Shown: in pieces, positions 23,126 through 36,098 of the stretch
How positions within the stretch are numbered: position 1 is the first letter of the stretch
How the letters are laid out: the number at the start of each line of letters is the position of its first letter
Assembly (NCBI RefSeq): GCF_032884065.1
Contig: NC_088881.1
Span: 616,001 to 680,000 of the forward strand
Length of the DNA: 64,000 nucleotides
Source of the DNA: Artemia franciscana
Taxonomy: Eukaryota; Arthropoda; Branchiopoda; Anostraca; Artemiidae
Direction: 5' to 3'
Position numbers and translations under genes: made by a program
The notes under the pieces: model-generated
The model's input: the letters and a program-made list of their open reading frames with translations, nothing else
Databases searched by the model: none
What the model was told of the DNA's origin: nothing

Positions 23126-24651
23126 TGTTGTTTTTCAGTTAATTAAGGCTTTATGTGTAAAAAAGTCTTGGTACTTGAAAGAATAGGAGATAATTTAAGA
23201 CAATAAGAAAGAAGTAAATAAAGTAAATAAACAAAACAAAGAGTAAGTTAAGCAAAGTCATAAAGTAAAAATAGGAAGAGAGATATAGAAAATAAGAAAG
23301 AAACAAGAAGAGATACTCTGTTTTTTAGACTTTTAATTCATATAGGGTGACGAAAGAAAGTAGGCAGAACTTTTATAGCTTTTTTGCATAATCTATGGAG
23401 AATTAAAATGTGTGGAAAAGGTATGCTGTGTAATTATGTAATAACTGTGTAATGTAATTATGTTAACTGTGTAATTATGTTATTAAAAGGTATGCGTGGA
23501 AATTATGTAGCTTCACTTGAAGCGAAATAAAATTGTTGGTCGCATTCAAAAGTGAAAATAAATGTCTGGGCTTATTCCGGACATCTCAGTGAAATGTCCG
23601 AAGTAACCCCTTAACAAGCGTCTGAAATAACCCCATTGTGTCCATATAGTTTTGAATACAGGTTCAGAGCAAACCAAATCAGATGGCAGAGTTTTAATGA
23701 ATAAAATGTCCTAAAGAAGAATCAATTTTAAGGTAGTAAGCATAAAGTTTATTAAAAGTCTGTGCGCAATGAACTTATAAAAGAATTGAAAAATCAAGTG
23801 ACTTACCTCATAAATTGCTGTTGTACTGTTTTTTTTTTTTTTTCAGAAACGGTAAAACTATTTACTTTCTGAATGAGCCTCCATAGTACAAAAATAAAGG
23901 ACGCTATTTCATGATTTTTTACACACCGATATATGGTTGTTCGAAGTAAATGGCTTGTCCAGATTAGCCCATTGTCCAAGGTAACCCCGGTCTCCCCTAC
24001 AGGGCATAGGGTTGGAACAGTTGAGATGTTTGGAAGATAAATAGGATACATGTAATTTGGGCTATGTGTTTGCACATTAGGGGGGAAGGTTGGCAAGGGC
24101 CCCGGCAGTAGTGGTGGTTGGGTGACAGGGAATATATTTGAGCAACTCGATCTTCTCATCCTATACCACAAACTTCCTTCCCAGACAGGCTATTCTACTT
24201 CATCATCAATCCTCTGCTAGATAAAAAAAAGCATCACGTGACTAGTTGTCAAGCTTGCCACTCTTTCGCTTTTTTGCTTCTCAGTTTTTTTTTTTGTTTA
24301 TCTAAGAATGTGACTGGTTTGCAAAAATACGTCATAAAATTAATCTAATTAATTAAAACATAATCTTTAAAACGGAACCATTGGTCCGTAGCCTCTCTTA
24401 TTCCCTTCGGAACGCCAAAGCTACTGTCGAAAATATCTTATAAAAATAGCCTAATGAAAATGATTATGCAATCTCTACTAAAGCCCACTTTTTCGTAGAA
24501 AAAAAAATTACCTAGATAACTGTACAAATAAAAACAAAAAGAAAAAAATCATTGAAATAGATACGAAAAATGAAGACAAAATTAGGCAAAAGGAGAAAGC
24601 ACCAGACAGATCACTTTCATGTATTTAAGCAATTAAATAGAAAAAAAAGAA

Positions 24652-24914
24652 GTTTTTTCAACTGAAAGTAAGGAGCGACATTAAAACTTAAAACGAACAG
24701 AAATTACTTCGTATATGAAAGGGGCTGCTTCCTCATTTACGCCCCGCTCTTTACGCTAAAGTTTGACTATTCCTCTCAGCTCTTCTCTTTAAAAAAGTAA
24801 AAAACTTTAGCGTAAAGAGCGGGGCGTTGATGAGGAAGCAGCCCCTTTCATATACGAAGTAATTTCTGTTCGTTTTAAGTTTTAATGTCGCTCCTTACTT
24901 TCAGTTGAAAAAAC
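24652..24914. repeat. Fold-back repeat (copy 5)
   Basis: Same as 7092-7354, at the orientation switch of unit C. Confidence 0.78.
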
Positions 24915-26917
24915 TTTTTTTTCTATTTAATTTCTGAACGTTTTTGAATCAACACATGTTTTGATTTTGGCTCTCCGCAGAGGAATTTGCATATTTTTTT
25001 TTTTTTTTTTTTTTGTCTAAATGGCTTTCTCATAATTTTGATCGAATGATTTTGAGAAAAAAAGAGCGGGGAGGAAGCCTAGTTGCCTTCCAATTTTTTG
25101 GTTAATTAAATAGGCAACTAGAACTTCTATTTTTTTGCGAATCTTTTTATTAGTAAAAGATATACGTAACTTATAAATTAGCTTACGTAAAGAATTTTTT
25201 ATTCTCATGTTTTTATTACACATATGAGAGGGTTCGCCGCCTCGTCAGTACCTCTCTCTTTACACCAAATCTTAAATTTTGTCCCAATTCATTAAGAATG
25301 ACCCCTGAATCACAAGAGCCGTAGAATAAATAGTTGACATTACTAAAAATACTTTAGCGTAAAGAGCGAGGTATTAGGAGGAGGTGAGCCCCTCATATGG
25401 GTAATAATTTCTGTTCGTTCTTAGTTTTAATGCTGCTCCTAACTTCCAGCTGAAAAAAAACTTGTTCATATTTATTTTTTCATTGTTTTTTTTAAATAAT
25501 GCTAGTAAATCCTGCGCTCCCTTCATGGAAATTTTCTTCCCCCATGACAAATTCCTCGATGGAAAGTTCCCCCAGTATATCCCGCTCTTCTCAACCCCTC
25601 CCCCCAGCCAAAAAATCCTCCTGAAAACGCCTGTACACTTCCCAATAACCATTACTATAAGTAAGCACTGGTCAAAGTTTGTAACTTGTAGCCCCTCCCA
25701 AGGGGACTGTGGAGGAGTAAGTCGTCTCCAAAGACATAGTTGTAAGGTTTTTCGACTACGCTAAATAAAATGGCTATCTCAGAATTTTGATCCGTTGACT
25801 TAGGGAAAATAATTAGCGTGGGAGGGGGCCTAGCTGCCCTCCAATTTTTTTGGTCACTTAAAAAGGGCACTAGAACTTTTCATTTCCGTTAGAATGAGCC
25901 CTCTCGCAACATTCTAGGACACTTCTATAGTAGGTTTCTCTGATACGGTGAATCTGATGGTGTAATTTTCGTTAAGATTCTATGACTTTTAGGGGGTGTT
26001 TCCCCCTATTTTCTAAAATAACTCAAAAATTCTCAGGCTCGTAACTTTTGATACGTAAGACTAAACTTGATGAAACTTATATATTTAAAATCAGCATTAA
26101 AATGCGATACTTTTGATGTAGCTATTGGTATCAAAATTCCATTTTTTAGAGTTTTGGTTTCTATTGAGCCGGGTCGCTCCTCACTACAGTTCGTTACCAC
26201 AAACAGTTAGATAAGTGTGACTTAGTTCCAATTTTTCAGCTTTTGTAATTCACGCATGTATCCTAAACATTTAATTTTTTGAACGTATGAAGCAGCATTT
26301 TGATCTGCGTCATCAATGTTGCAACATAAATGTTTCAGCTTTTAAACTTCTATAATATGTGTTTTATATCTTTTTAACTCCATTATTAATCAACAAATCG
26401 TTATAATATAAATAAAATAAGATTTTATACTGTACAATTGTGATTAAATATTTTTTAACAATTTTTAAAAGAAAAGTACTGAAAATCAAACATTAAATAA
26501 GTTGAGAATGATTGTACCTCAAATTTATTACATATTGCTCTTCAATATTGCTACAATATTAAATATTGAAAACGATCTATATAATTTTTGAAAAGCTGAA
26601 TATTAAGGAGACGGTAACTCTGATCCTTGATTTCAGCTAAACAATTTGAATTATTGGATTAACAGAGAATGTTACATCTGTACTCCTATTATTAATCCTT
26701 TTAAAACCAGAATTGATAAGAAAACTATATACATAGGTTTATAAAAAGCACTGTTGCCATTCGTTATATAGCCCAGTAAAAAGTGAGCGTGAAATTTAGT
26801 TTCTTCCAAAATTTTGTCTCAAAACTAATGCAAACCTATAAATTCAAGCATCTACAGAAACACATCATTTTTTTTTTAACTAACTTTATAGTACTAAATA
26901 GCACCTCTGTGGTACCG
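24915..26917 (-). repeat. Inverted arm without U2, unit C
   Basis: Counterpart of 7355-9357, with the U2 upstream box at about 26881-26917 and AT-rich DNA in place of U2. The AT-rich part has more single-base differences from unit A than the rest of the unit. Confidence 0.72.
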
Positions 26918-28475
26918 AATGGCTTCTGTTAGTTTTTACCACCTTTTTCACTTGATTTTGGAAAAAAGGCTCCAACTTTGCCCCTCCAAGTTTGGATTTT
27001 GACGAAATTACGCCACTGTAGAAAAGCATAAGAAATGGAAAAGTCCTATAATAAGGACTCGAGCTAGAAGGATGGTAGAAACCAAGTAGTACGAGGAAAG
27101 TTGAATTCCAATATGGTGGTATCTTTTGATTTTTCAAGGGCAGAATACCAATCGCCTTAGGCAGTAATAGTGTGTATTGATTTGAGTTACCTTTGTTCAG
27201 ATTTCTTGAGCAATGCTTTGCCTTTTACTTTTTAGCCTAAATAAAATAAGTGGCTATGCTCTAAGGATAACAAATCCAGAAATAGTTACTTTCTAAGACG
27301 AAACAAAAGAGAACTAAATGTAGCCTGGACTTGGCTCGCTTTTACACCATCTAAGGGCTTAAGAAATAAATACAAGAATTGTTTCCATCCAATCTTGTGC
27401 AGGCCCATTGGCCCATCAATCACAAAGTCTTCTCCCTCTGATGACAAAATAGATTTCTATAAAATTTAGGACGGTTCTGCAGGAAAAGCTTGCTAAAAAA
27501 CCAATAGAATACCCAAATGAAAGGATTTGCCCCGGTAAGATCTCAAAACTGCCTCATTTTAGAGGAACCCCTAAACTGGAATGGAAATACGGTTCCTAAA
27601 CGAGGGAGGAATGAGGGTCCTAAGATAATATAGACTCAAGAGCAACTAGGACTTGGCACGCTATTGCACCAAACCAAGAGTGCCTTCGAGCATCCCATAC
27701 CCGCTTAAAAGTAGCTTCCCTTAGATGTAATCTGCAAAAGATAACAACAAACATTTAGCCAGCCACATTTAGCCAAACATTTAGCCAGTCAAATTTACCC
27801 AAACATTTAGCCGCATCACATGATTTTTGGGCCAAAATCCGGCCCAAAAATCATATGATGCGAAAATATATTCAAAAACATATTTAATGAATAGCAATTC
27901 ATGGGCAACTTTAATGACATGCTACTAAAACTATATCCACAGAACATAACATAAATATTCAGTAATCAGGCCCAAAAATAATTGTAATGTAGCTCAATGG
28001 TCGATCAATTGCTGTAGCCAAAGGCCCCCCTATTAAAATATTCCAAGAAGCTTAGCGGTAGTGAAGGAATTCTTAGTCTAATATGTTGCCAATGCAATTG
28101 ACTTGATGAAATGTGTAGTGACCAAGAACATTTCACTTTTTAAGACTAGCCTTTTTAATTTAAATTTTAGCAATTTGATTCGATTCCTAGTTCAATTTAA
28201 AAATCAGTATTTGATAATTACGGAGTATTTTCAAAAACAAAATGCATCAGGAATTCAATCAGTTTAGGCAATTTAATTTAATTGTGGCGACTGGACATTG
28301 ATACCCCACCATTTGTTTTAATACAATACTAAGAAAAAACGAAATGTGTTTATTTAAGAGATGTTCTAATTTATTTGGTTTAAACATTATCAATTAACAT
28401 ACTTTTTCCTTTCAATTCTCATAAATTGAAACATAGTACGGGCTCAAAGGAAGATACCTATTCAATGTATGGACA
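26918..28475 (-). repeat. Inverted U5-U2 and U1-U5 spacers, unit C
   Basis: Counterpart of 9358-10894, with the GGCC hairpin at 27812-27862. It continues into a minus-strand U1. Confidence 0.7.
27812..27862. repeat. GGCC hairpin
   Basis: Same stem as at 10225-10275. Confidence 0.75.
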
Positions 28476-28637
28476 GAGGTCCGCGTGAACTCAGTCCCCT
28501 ATTACCAAAAATTACGCTGATGAGTTGCCCGCATTTGGGGTAATCACAGTGATCAGCCAATCCAAAGTGCAATGGAAAAGCCTTACCCTGGGAGCGCCTT
28601 CTTCATGATGAAGGTAGCTTTTCAGCTAGGGAAATAT
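28476..28637 (-). ncRNA. U1: U1 snRNA copy 4, stem-loop II retained
   Basis: Minus-strand U1 of about 162 nt, near the normal animal length. It keeps the upper stem-loop II: TCCATTGCACTTTGGA, the U1A/SNF-type loop missing in most copies here. Loop I (ATCATGAAGAAGG), CTCCCAGGG and Sm site AATTTTTGG are present. The 5' end reads ATATTTCCCTAGCTG instead of ATACTTACCTGGCTG, so pairing to a 5' splice site would be poor. Probably an older, decayed copy that shows the ancestral stem-loop II. Confidence 0.88.
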
Positions 28638-29604
28638 GAATTTTTCAAAAATATACCTTTTTGAGATACCTTTTTTGAAAAAAAATACCTTTTTGAGAAA
28701 AGAAAATCAGGGGTTTCTCACTCTCTTATCAATTTGACTGAAAAGTCGAAATTTTAATTTCTGAGAAACCAGTGACCGTTCTACTGGCTTTGCCAATTAT
28801 TTTCTCTCTAGCAATCATAAGGGGGGGGGCCTTAGTCATTACTACTATCAACAACTCACCGCAGAACCAAGCCGCCTGAGGCCAAAAATGGTCGCTTCAG
28901 CCATTTTATCGAATATTGGTTCAATTTAAATTTCAGCAGTTTATAATTACGAACTATTTTTGATAAGGATGCATGGGGACTTGTATCCAGCTTGGGCACT
29001 TTAAAGTAATTATGGTGTCCACCCATTGGCTTTTTCACCACTAATTTTTGTAAATTTTATACAGTGTTTTTTCGTTTTTTCATATGGAAAAAAAGAAAGG
29101 ATTTCCAATATATTCAAGGACTAAGTAACAAACAGCAGGGTCTCTCTTCACTTTGAATTAAATAAAACAAACAAGTTTTTTTTAACTGAAAGTAAGGAGC
29201 GACTTTAAAACTTAAAACGAACAGAAATTACCCCGTATATGAAAGGGGCTGCTCCTTCTTCAACGCCTTGCTCTTTGCACTAAAGTTTGATTCTTTCTCT
29301 CAACTCTACTTGTTAAAACAGTAAAACTTTAGCGTAAAGAGCAGGGCGTTGAAGAAGGAGCAGCCCCTTTCATATACGGGTAATTTCTGTTCGTTTTAAG
29401 TTTTAATGTCGCTCCTTACTTTCAGTTAAAAAAAACTTGTTTTTTTAATTTAATTTCTGAATGTTTTTAGTTAATCCATGTTTTGATTTCGGCTCTCCGC
29501 AGAATAATTAAAGCGAAATTTGCATATTTATTTATTTGGCTAAATGGCTTTCCCATAGTTTTGATCGAATTATTTTGCTAAAATAGGAGGGGAAGGAGGC
29601 CCAG
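28638..29604 (-). repeat. Inverted U2-U1 spacer, truncated
   Basis: Reverse complement of the U1-proximal spacer, including a fold-back at 29175-29436, cut off near 29604. The break joins directly to the plus-strand spacer block AATATGGCACAACTTCCAGG. Confidence 0.7.
29175..29436. repeat. Fold-back repeat (copy 6)
   Basis: Inverted arms as in copy 1. Confidence 0.75.
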
Positions 29605-31813
29605 TTGCCTCCTTCCCCACAAATATGGCACAACTTCCAGGGGAGTCTAAATAAGCTATGTTTATAGGGAAGTAGACGTGATTAGTGTTGTTAGTCGCCT
29701 AGTTGCCTACAGCCCTTCAGTTGACAAGTGGCTGGCTAGATGTTTGTCGTTATCTTTTGCAGATTACATCCAGGGAAGCTACTTTTCAGCGGGTAAGGGA
29801 TGCTCGAAGGCACTCTTGGTTTGGTGCAATAGTGTGCCAAGTGCTAAGCGCTCTTGACTCCCAAATCTCTTTGGGCCCTCATTCCTCCCTCGTCTAGGAA
29901 CCGTATTTCCATTCCAGTTTAGGGGATTCCTCTAAAATGAGGAGTTTGGAGATCTTACAGGGGCAAATCCTTTCATTTGGGAACTCCATTGGTTTCTAGA
30001 CACAATACTCAGTCTGGCGGGAGAACACGCCAGAATTCTCTGTGTGAAGGGAAAAGAGAATCAACAGGCGATTCTCCATGTGAAGGGAGACCAAGAAACG
30101 GGTTTATGAGGAAGGAGAAGCCTGGAGCCTAAATGCAAATATAACACAAAATCCCTGTGATTTACCACCTCAAAGTTTTATCTTCGTTGATACCTTCGGG
30201 GAGTCTGAAGAATGGCATTCTAACAGCTAAACTAATGATTTCTCGGTCTGAAATGACTCAAATACATTCTACAACATATTTTGGCACAAGGAATTGGTGC
30301 GGTCAGGACTGGCCCATTTTTCTTTTGCAGGCCTTCCTCCAGGACCTTCCTAAATTTTACACAAGTCTAGTTTGCCTCCAGAGGGAGAAGACTTTGTGAT
30401 GGGCCAATGGGCCTGTACGAAATTGGAAGGTAAATGATTCTTGTATTTATTTGTTAAGCCGTTAGATGGTGTAAAAGCGATTCAAGTCCCAGCTACATTT
30501 AGTCCTCTTTTGTTTCGTCTTAAAAAGTAACTATTTCTGGATTTATTATCCTTAGAGCATAGCCACGTAATTTACTTAGGCTAAAAAGTAAAAGGCAAAG
30601 CATTGCTCAAGAAATGTGAACAAAATTAACTCTTTCTAATAAGTCCTTCTAGCTCAACTTCATCTTATAGGACTCTAGCAACATATCAGACTAAGAATTT
30701 CTTCACTACCGCTAAGCTTCTTGGAATATTTTAATAGGGGGGCCTTTGGCTACAGCAATTGATCGACCATTCAGCTACATTACAATTATTTTTGGGCCTG
30801 ATTACTGAATATTTATGTTATTTTCTGTGGATATAGTTTTAGTAGCATGTCATTAAAGTTGCCCATGAATTGCTATTCATTGTATATGTTTTCGAATCAT
30901 AGGATTTTTGGGCCGGATTTTGGCCCAAAAATCTTGTGATGCGGCTAAATGTGGCTGGCTAAATATTTGTTATTATCTTTTGCAGATTACGTCCAAGGGA
31001 AGCTACTTTTAAGCGGGTAAGGGATGCTCGAAGTCACTCTTGGTTTGGTGCAATAGCGTGCCAAGTCTTAGGTGCTCTTGAGTCTATATTATCTTAGGGC
31101 CCTCATTCCTCCCTCGTTTAGGAACCGTATTTCCATTCCAGTTTAGGGGTTCCTCTAAAATGAGGCAGTTTTGAGATCTTACTGGGGAAAATCCTTTCAT
31201 TTGGGTATTCTATTGGTTCTTTAGCAGGCTTTTCCTGCAGAACCGTCCTAAATTTTGCAGAAATCTATTTTTTCTCCAGAGGGAGAAGACTTCGTGATTG
31301 ATGGGCCAATGGGCCTGTACGAGATTGGATGGAAACAATTCTTGTATTTATTTCTTAAGCCCTTAGATGGTGTAAAAGCGAGCCAAGTCCAAGCTACATT
31401 TAGTTCTCTTTTGTTTCGTCTTAAAAAGTAACTATTTGTGGATTTGTTATCCTTAGAGCATAGCCACGTAATTTATTTAGGCTAAAAAGTAAAAGGCAAA
31501 GCATTGCTCAAGAAATCTGAACAAAACTAGCTCAAATCCATACACACTATTACTGCATAAAGTAATTCATCTTCTGCCCTTGAAAAATCAAAAGGTACCA
31601 CCATCTTGGAATGCAACTTTCCTCGTACTACTTTGTTTCTACTAAGTCCTTCTAGGTCGACTCCATCTTATAGGACTTTTTTTTCATTTCTTTTGCTTTT
31701 CTACAGCGGCGTAATTTCGTCAAAATCCAAACTTGAAGGGGATGGGGGAGCAAAGATGGAACCCTTTATCCAAAATAAAGTGAAAATAGCAGTAAAAACT
31801 AAAAAGAAGTCAT
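29605..31813 (+). repeat. Orphan U5-U2 spacer before unit D
   Basis: Corresponds to about 15060-17166 of unit B. The U5 gene and its proximal flank are missing upstream because of the junction at 29604. It contains the micro-exon-like block twice and a GGCC hairpin. Confidence 0.7.
30893..30944. repeat. GGCC hairpin
   Basis: GATTTTTGGGCC / GGCCCAAAAATC stem with 7-base loop. Confidence 0.7.
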
Positions 31814-31864
31814 TTGGTACCACTGAGGCACTATTTAGTACTCTAAAAGAACAATAAATTTACT

Positions 31865-32044
31865 TTACTTTCGGCATTTTGGCTAAGATCAAAGTGTAGT
31901 ATCTGTTCTTATCAGCTTAATATTTGATACGGCCCCTACATGGGGCCCAGAATTATTTTTGGAAACCGGAGGGATGTCGGGGCTTGATCCGGTCCCTTCA
32001 CGCGTTGGTCCGGTATTGCAGTACCTCCGGGATTGACGCAGCCC
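31865..32044 (+). ncRNA. U2: U2 snRNA copy 4
   Basis: U2 core as in copy 2, with TATCTG. The stem I arm GGCC is changed to GGCA, which removes one pair of that stem, and the 3' end reads CGCAGCCC. Probably a decaying copy. Confidence 0.92.
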
Positions 32045-34330
32045 TTTCGAAGGGAAACCAAAGTCCATGAACCCTAAACAATAATGTGTATAATACGTTT
32101 TCAAACAGTTCGTGGCAACGAACTTTAGTAAGGAGCGAACCGGCTCAATAGTAACCAAAACTCTAAAAAACGGAATTTTGATACCAATAGTTACATCAAA
32201 ATAATCGCATTTTAATGCTGATTTTAAATATATAAGTTCCATCAAGTTTTGTCTTACCCATCAAAAGTTACGAGCCTGAGAAAATCTGCCCTATTTTAGA
32301 AAATAGGGTGAAACACCCCCTAAAAGCCATAGAATCTTAATGAAAACCACACCATCAGATTAAGCTTATCAGAGAACCCTATTGTACAAGTTCCAAGATC
32401 CCATCTACAAAAATGTGGAATTTTGCATATTTTGCCAGAAGACATATCACGGATGCGTGTTTTTTTTTTTGTTTTTTTTTTTCCCAGGGGTGATCGTATC
32501 GACCCAGTGGTCCTAGAATTTTGAAAGAGGGCTCATTAGAACGGAAATGAAAAGTTCTAGTGCCCTTTTTAAGTGACCAAGAAAATCGGAGGGCACCTAG
32601 GCCCCTTCCCACGCTCATCTTTTCCCCAGAGTAGTCGGATCAAAATTCTGAGATAGCCATTTTATTCAACATAGTCTAAAATCCTTATAACTATGCCTTT
32701 GGGGACGACTTACTCCCCCACAGTCCCCGTGGGAGGGGCTGCAATTTGCAAATTTTGACCAGTGTTTGCATATATTAATGGTTATTGGGAAATGTAGAGA
32801 CGTTTTCAGGGGAATTTTTTGGTTGGGAGGGGGGTGGAAGAAGAAGGGGTTTATGTTGTGGAAAATTTCCATGGAGGAATTTTTCATGGGGGAAGAAGAT
32901 TTCCATAAAGGGGGCGCCGCATTTTCTAGCATTATTTAAAAAAAACAATGAGAAAATAAATATGAAAAAGTTTTTTTCAACTGGAAGTATAGAGTAGCAT
33001 TAAAATTTAAAACGAACAGAAAATATTACGCATATAAGGGGTTCACCTCCTCCTAATACCTCACTCTTTACGCTAAAGGATTTTTAGTAATTTCAACTAT
33101 TTATTCAACAGCCTTTGTGATTCAGGGACAAAATTTAAGCTTTAATACAAAGAGTTATTGACGAGTGGGGAACCTTCTCATAAACGTAATAAAGACATAC
33201 GAACATAGAAGTTTGTTACGTAAGCTAATTCGTAAGTTACGTATATCTTTTATTAATGAAAACGTTCGTAAAAACTAAAAGTCCTAGTTGCCTTTTTAAG
33301 TACCCGAAAAATTGGAGAGCAACTGGGCCTCCTTCCCCTCCTATATTAGCAAAATCATTCGATCAAAACTATGGGAAAGCCATTTAGCCAAATAAATAAA
33401 TATGCAAATTTCGCTTTAATTATTCTGCGGAGAGCCGAAATCAAAACATGGATTAACTAAAAAACATTCAGAAATTAAATAAAAAAACAAGTTTTTTTTT
33501 AACTGAAAGTAAGGAGCGACATTAAAACTTAAAACGAATAGAAATTACCCCGTATATGAAAGGGGCTGCTCCTTCTTCAACGCCCTGCGCTTTACGCTAA
33601 AGTTTTACTGTTTTAAAAAGTAGAGTTGAGAGAAAGAATCAAACTTTAGTGCAAAGAGCAAGGCGTTGAAAAAGGAGCAGCCCCTTTCATATACGGGGTA
33701 ATTTCTGTTCGTTTTAAGTTTTAAAGTCGCTCCTTACTTTCAGTTAAAAAAACCTTGTTTGTTTTATTTAATTCAAAGTGAAGAGAGACCCTGCCGTTTG
33801 TTACTTAGTCCTTGAATATATTGGAAATCCTTTCTTTTTTTTTCCATATGAAAAAACGGAGAAACACTGTATAAAATATACAAAAATTAATGGTTAAAAA
33901 GCCAATGGGTGGACACCATAATCAATTTAAAGTGCCCAAGCTGGATCCAAGTCCCCATGCATCTTTATCGAAAATAGTTCGTAATTATAAACTGCTGAAA
34001 TTTAAATTGAGCCAATATTCGATAAAATGGCTGAAGCGATTGTTTTTGGCCTCAGGCGGGTTGGTACTGCGGTGAGTTGTTGATAGTAGTAATGACTAGA
34101 GCCCCCCCCCTTTATGATTGTTAGAGAGAAAATAATTGGCAAAGTCAGTAGAATGGTCACTGGGTTCTCAGAAATTAGAGTTTCAACTTTTCAGTCAAAT
34201 TGATAAGAGAGTTAGAAACTCCTGATTTTCTTTTCTCAAAAAGGTAAACTTGCATTTAAACGATCTAGAGGTTTGCATATGAAAATGAAATGGGGCATTC
34301 CTATTTTCAAAAACAATTCAGAGACTTGAT
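32045..34330 (+). repeat. U2-U1 spacer, unit D, left of LINE
   Basis: First 2.3 kb of the spacer, with T tract near 32460-32485, half fold-back near 32970-33080 and full fold-back at 33491-33753. No coding signal. Confidence 0.72.
33491..33753. repeat. Fold-back repeat (copy 7)
   Basis: Same arms as copy 1. Confidence 0.75.
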
Positions 34331-34343
34331 TCACTGCTGTGAA
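34331..34343. repeat. LINE target-site duplication, left
   Basis: TCACTGCTGTGAA, repeated at 39992-40004. The empty site is seen in unit E (near 47133-47148). Confidence 0.9.
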
Positions 34344-34511
34344 GTTTTAAAAGGATTAATTTTGAATCCAAATAAGGTGACTTTTATATAGTAGGTCGAG
34401 CGCGAAGTTTAAAAATATAGAACGTGTTTGAAATATCAGCAGTAGATAGAGAAACAGGGTGATTTAAGAGTGGAAGTTTGACTTTTAAGTATAGAAAATA
34501 GTAAAGAGAAG

Positions 34512-36098
34512 ATGAATCTCCCTCCAGATCCAGGGATAGTTTTACCTGTGACCATGCACCACAATGTTGTTGGTTATCAACAACATGGACAACTTATATT
34601 TGTGAGATCTCCCATTACCAATCAAGGACAGCCTGTGATTTTCCAGGATATGCAAGTGAATCCACCTGCAAGTATTTCTAGCTGCCAGGGACAAGGTCAT
34701 TTTAGTCCAGTGTCAGGAGGAATAACAAATATCAGCCATTTCCCAAATGTGAAAAACTATTCAGTGCCTACTTCAAACAGATTTCAATCCCTTCAAGAAT
34801 GGAATGAGGACTTTCCTCCTTTACAATCAAGTGAAAATAGTGAAGAAGAAATGAGAACAGTGAACCCACTAGAAGCTGAAGGTGTTATCAGTGAGGCAAA
34901 CACTGACAATCCTATAAAAACTGGAATGAAAAGAAGAGATGTTTCACCAGTGTCTGAGTACCTGAATCAACCTCAAAATAGAAATTTGAAGCGGAAGCTT
35001 AATGAAGTACAAAGTAGCATAAATCAGAATCCTACCATGTTGAACAAGAAAAGTGTTGACATGCCATATAGTGATCTTTTATCCATTTCTGTGGAAGCTC
35101 AAGTAACTGAGGATAACCAAAAGTTCCCAGATGATTTCACAATTGCCAAGTTTTTGAGCTCTATTTTTGGAAAGGAAAAGTATGAATTTGAAGTTAATAA
35201 GACAAGAGGAAGACTTTTAATCCATACAGAAAGAGAGGAGATAGCTGGTAAACTGTGTACAATAAGTCAAATAGCAGAAACTAAAGTTAAAGTCAATAAA
35301 CGGGAAAGGCTGACTCGAGGCATTGTGAAAGGTGTTCCTCTACATCTCTCAAATGAGGATATTCTAGCAGGTATAAGGTCAAACATTGAAGTTTTATCAG
35401 TTATCAGACAGAAAAGATTTACCAAAGAATTGAAAAAATTAAAGGACAGTCTTGCACTTTTAGTTACATTTAAATCAAATCTTCTTCCCTCTAGCATATG
35501 GTTCTGTGGAAGAAATAGGGAACTTCATACCTATAACAGAAGAGTGATCCAATGTTTTAAGTGCCAAAAATATGGTCATATCCAAAAGGACTGCCATGCC
35601 AACCAACCAATCTGCTTGCGATGTGCAGGGAAGCATTCATCAGCAGAATGTCATCTTAAGAATAACCAAGTCACTACCAACAAAGACATGTATAAATGTG
35701 CCAATTGTCTTGGAAATCATTCTTCAACTTCACCAGCCTGTCAAATTAGAGTGAAAAATAAAGAGATTCTGAATGTGGCTGAAAAATATCAAGTTAGCTT
35801 TAAAAGAGCTCAGGTTATGTACAGAAGTTATGCCCAAGCAGTTCATAGTAGTGCAGTAAAACCTGAAAGAACCAATGTAAATAGAATATGGACAGACACC
35901 ATAGAATCGGTGAAACGTCAAACTATAACAGACACAGTGAATAAAATCTTGATTGCATTGGCTCTATCCCCTGAAGTGCTTTCAATAGGCTCAGCTCCAA
36001 TTGCAGAAAGAGTGGAGAAGATATGTGAATTTATGGATAAACTCAATTTGACAACAGTTGACACCAGTTTCATAAGGGATCAGTGTGCTAACAAATGA
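34512..36098 (+). CDS. LINE ORF1, gag-like zinc-knuckle protein
   Basis: 528-residue nucleic-acid-binding protein that packages LINE RNA in I/Jockey-type elements. The N-terminal 200 residues are polar and low in structure. A central part (about 190-330) is followed by three zinc knuckles at about residues 345-415: CFKCQKYGHIQKDC, CLRCAGKHSSAEC and CANCLGNHSSTSPAC. The first is a classic CX2CX4HX4C knuckle; the others have shorter C-H spacing typical of these ORF1s. The frame is fully open. The ATG at 34512 is the first in frame after the leader. The stop overlaps the ORF2 start (ATGA), which suggests stop-restart translation as known in some arthropod LINEs. Confidence 0.88.
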   Translation: MNLPPDPGIVLPVTMHHNVVGYQQHGQLIFVRSPITNQGQPVIFQDMQVNPPASISSCQGQGHFSPVSGGITNISHFPNVKNYSVPTSNRFQSLQEWNEDFPPLQSSENSEEEMRTVNPLEAEGVISEANTDNPIKTGMKRRDVSPVSEYLNQPQNRNLKRKLNEVQSSINQNPTMLNKKSVDMPYSDLLSISVEAQVTEDNQKFPDDFTIAKFLSSIFGKEKYEFEVNKTRGRLLIHTEREEIAGKLCTISQIAETKVKVNKRERLTRGIVKGVPLHLSNEDILAGIRSNIEVLSVIRQKRFTKELKKLKDSLALLVTFKSNLLPSSIWFCGRNRELHTYNRRVIQCFKCQKYGHIQKDCHANQPICLRCAGKHSSAECHLKNNQVTTNKDMYKCANCLGNHSSTSPACQIRVKNKEILNVAEKYQVSFKRAQVMYRSYAQAVHSSAVKPERTNVNRIWTDTIESVKRQTITDTVNKILIALALSPEVLSIGSAPIAERVEKICEFMDKLNLTTVDTSFIRDQCANK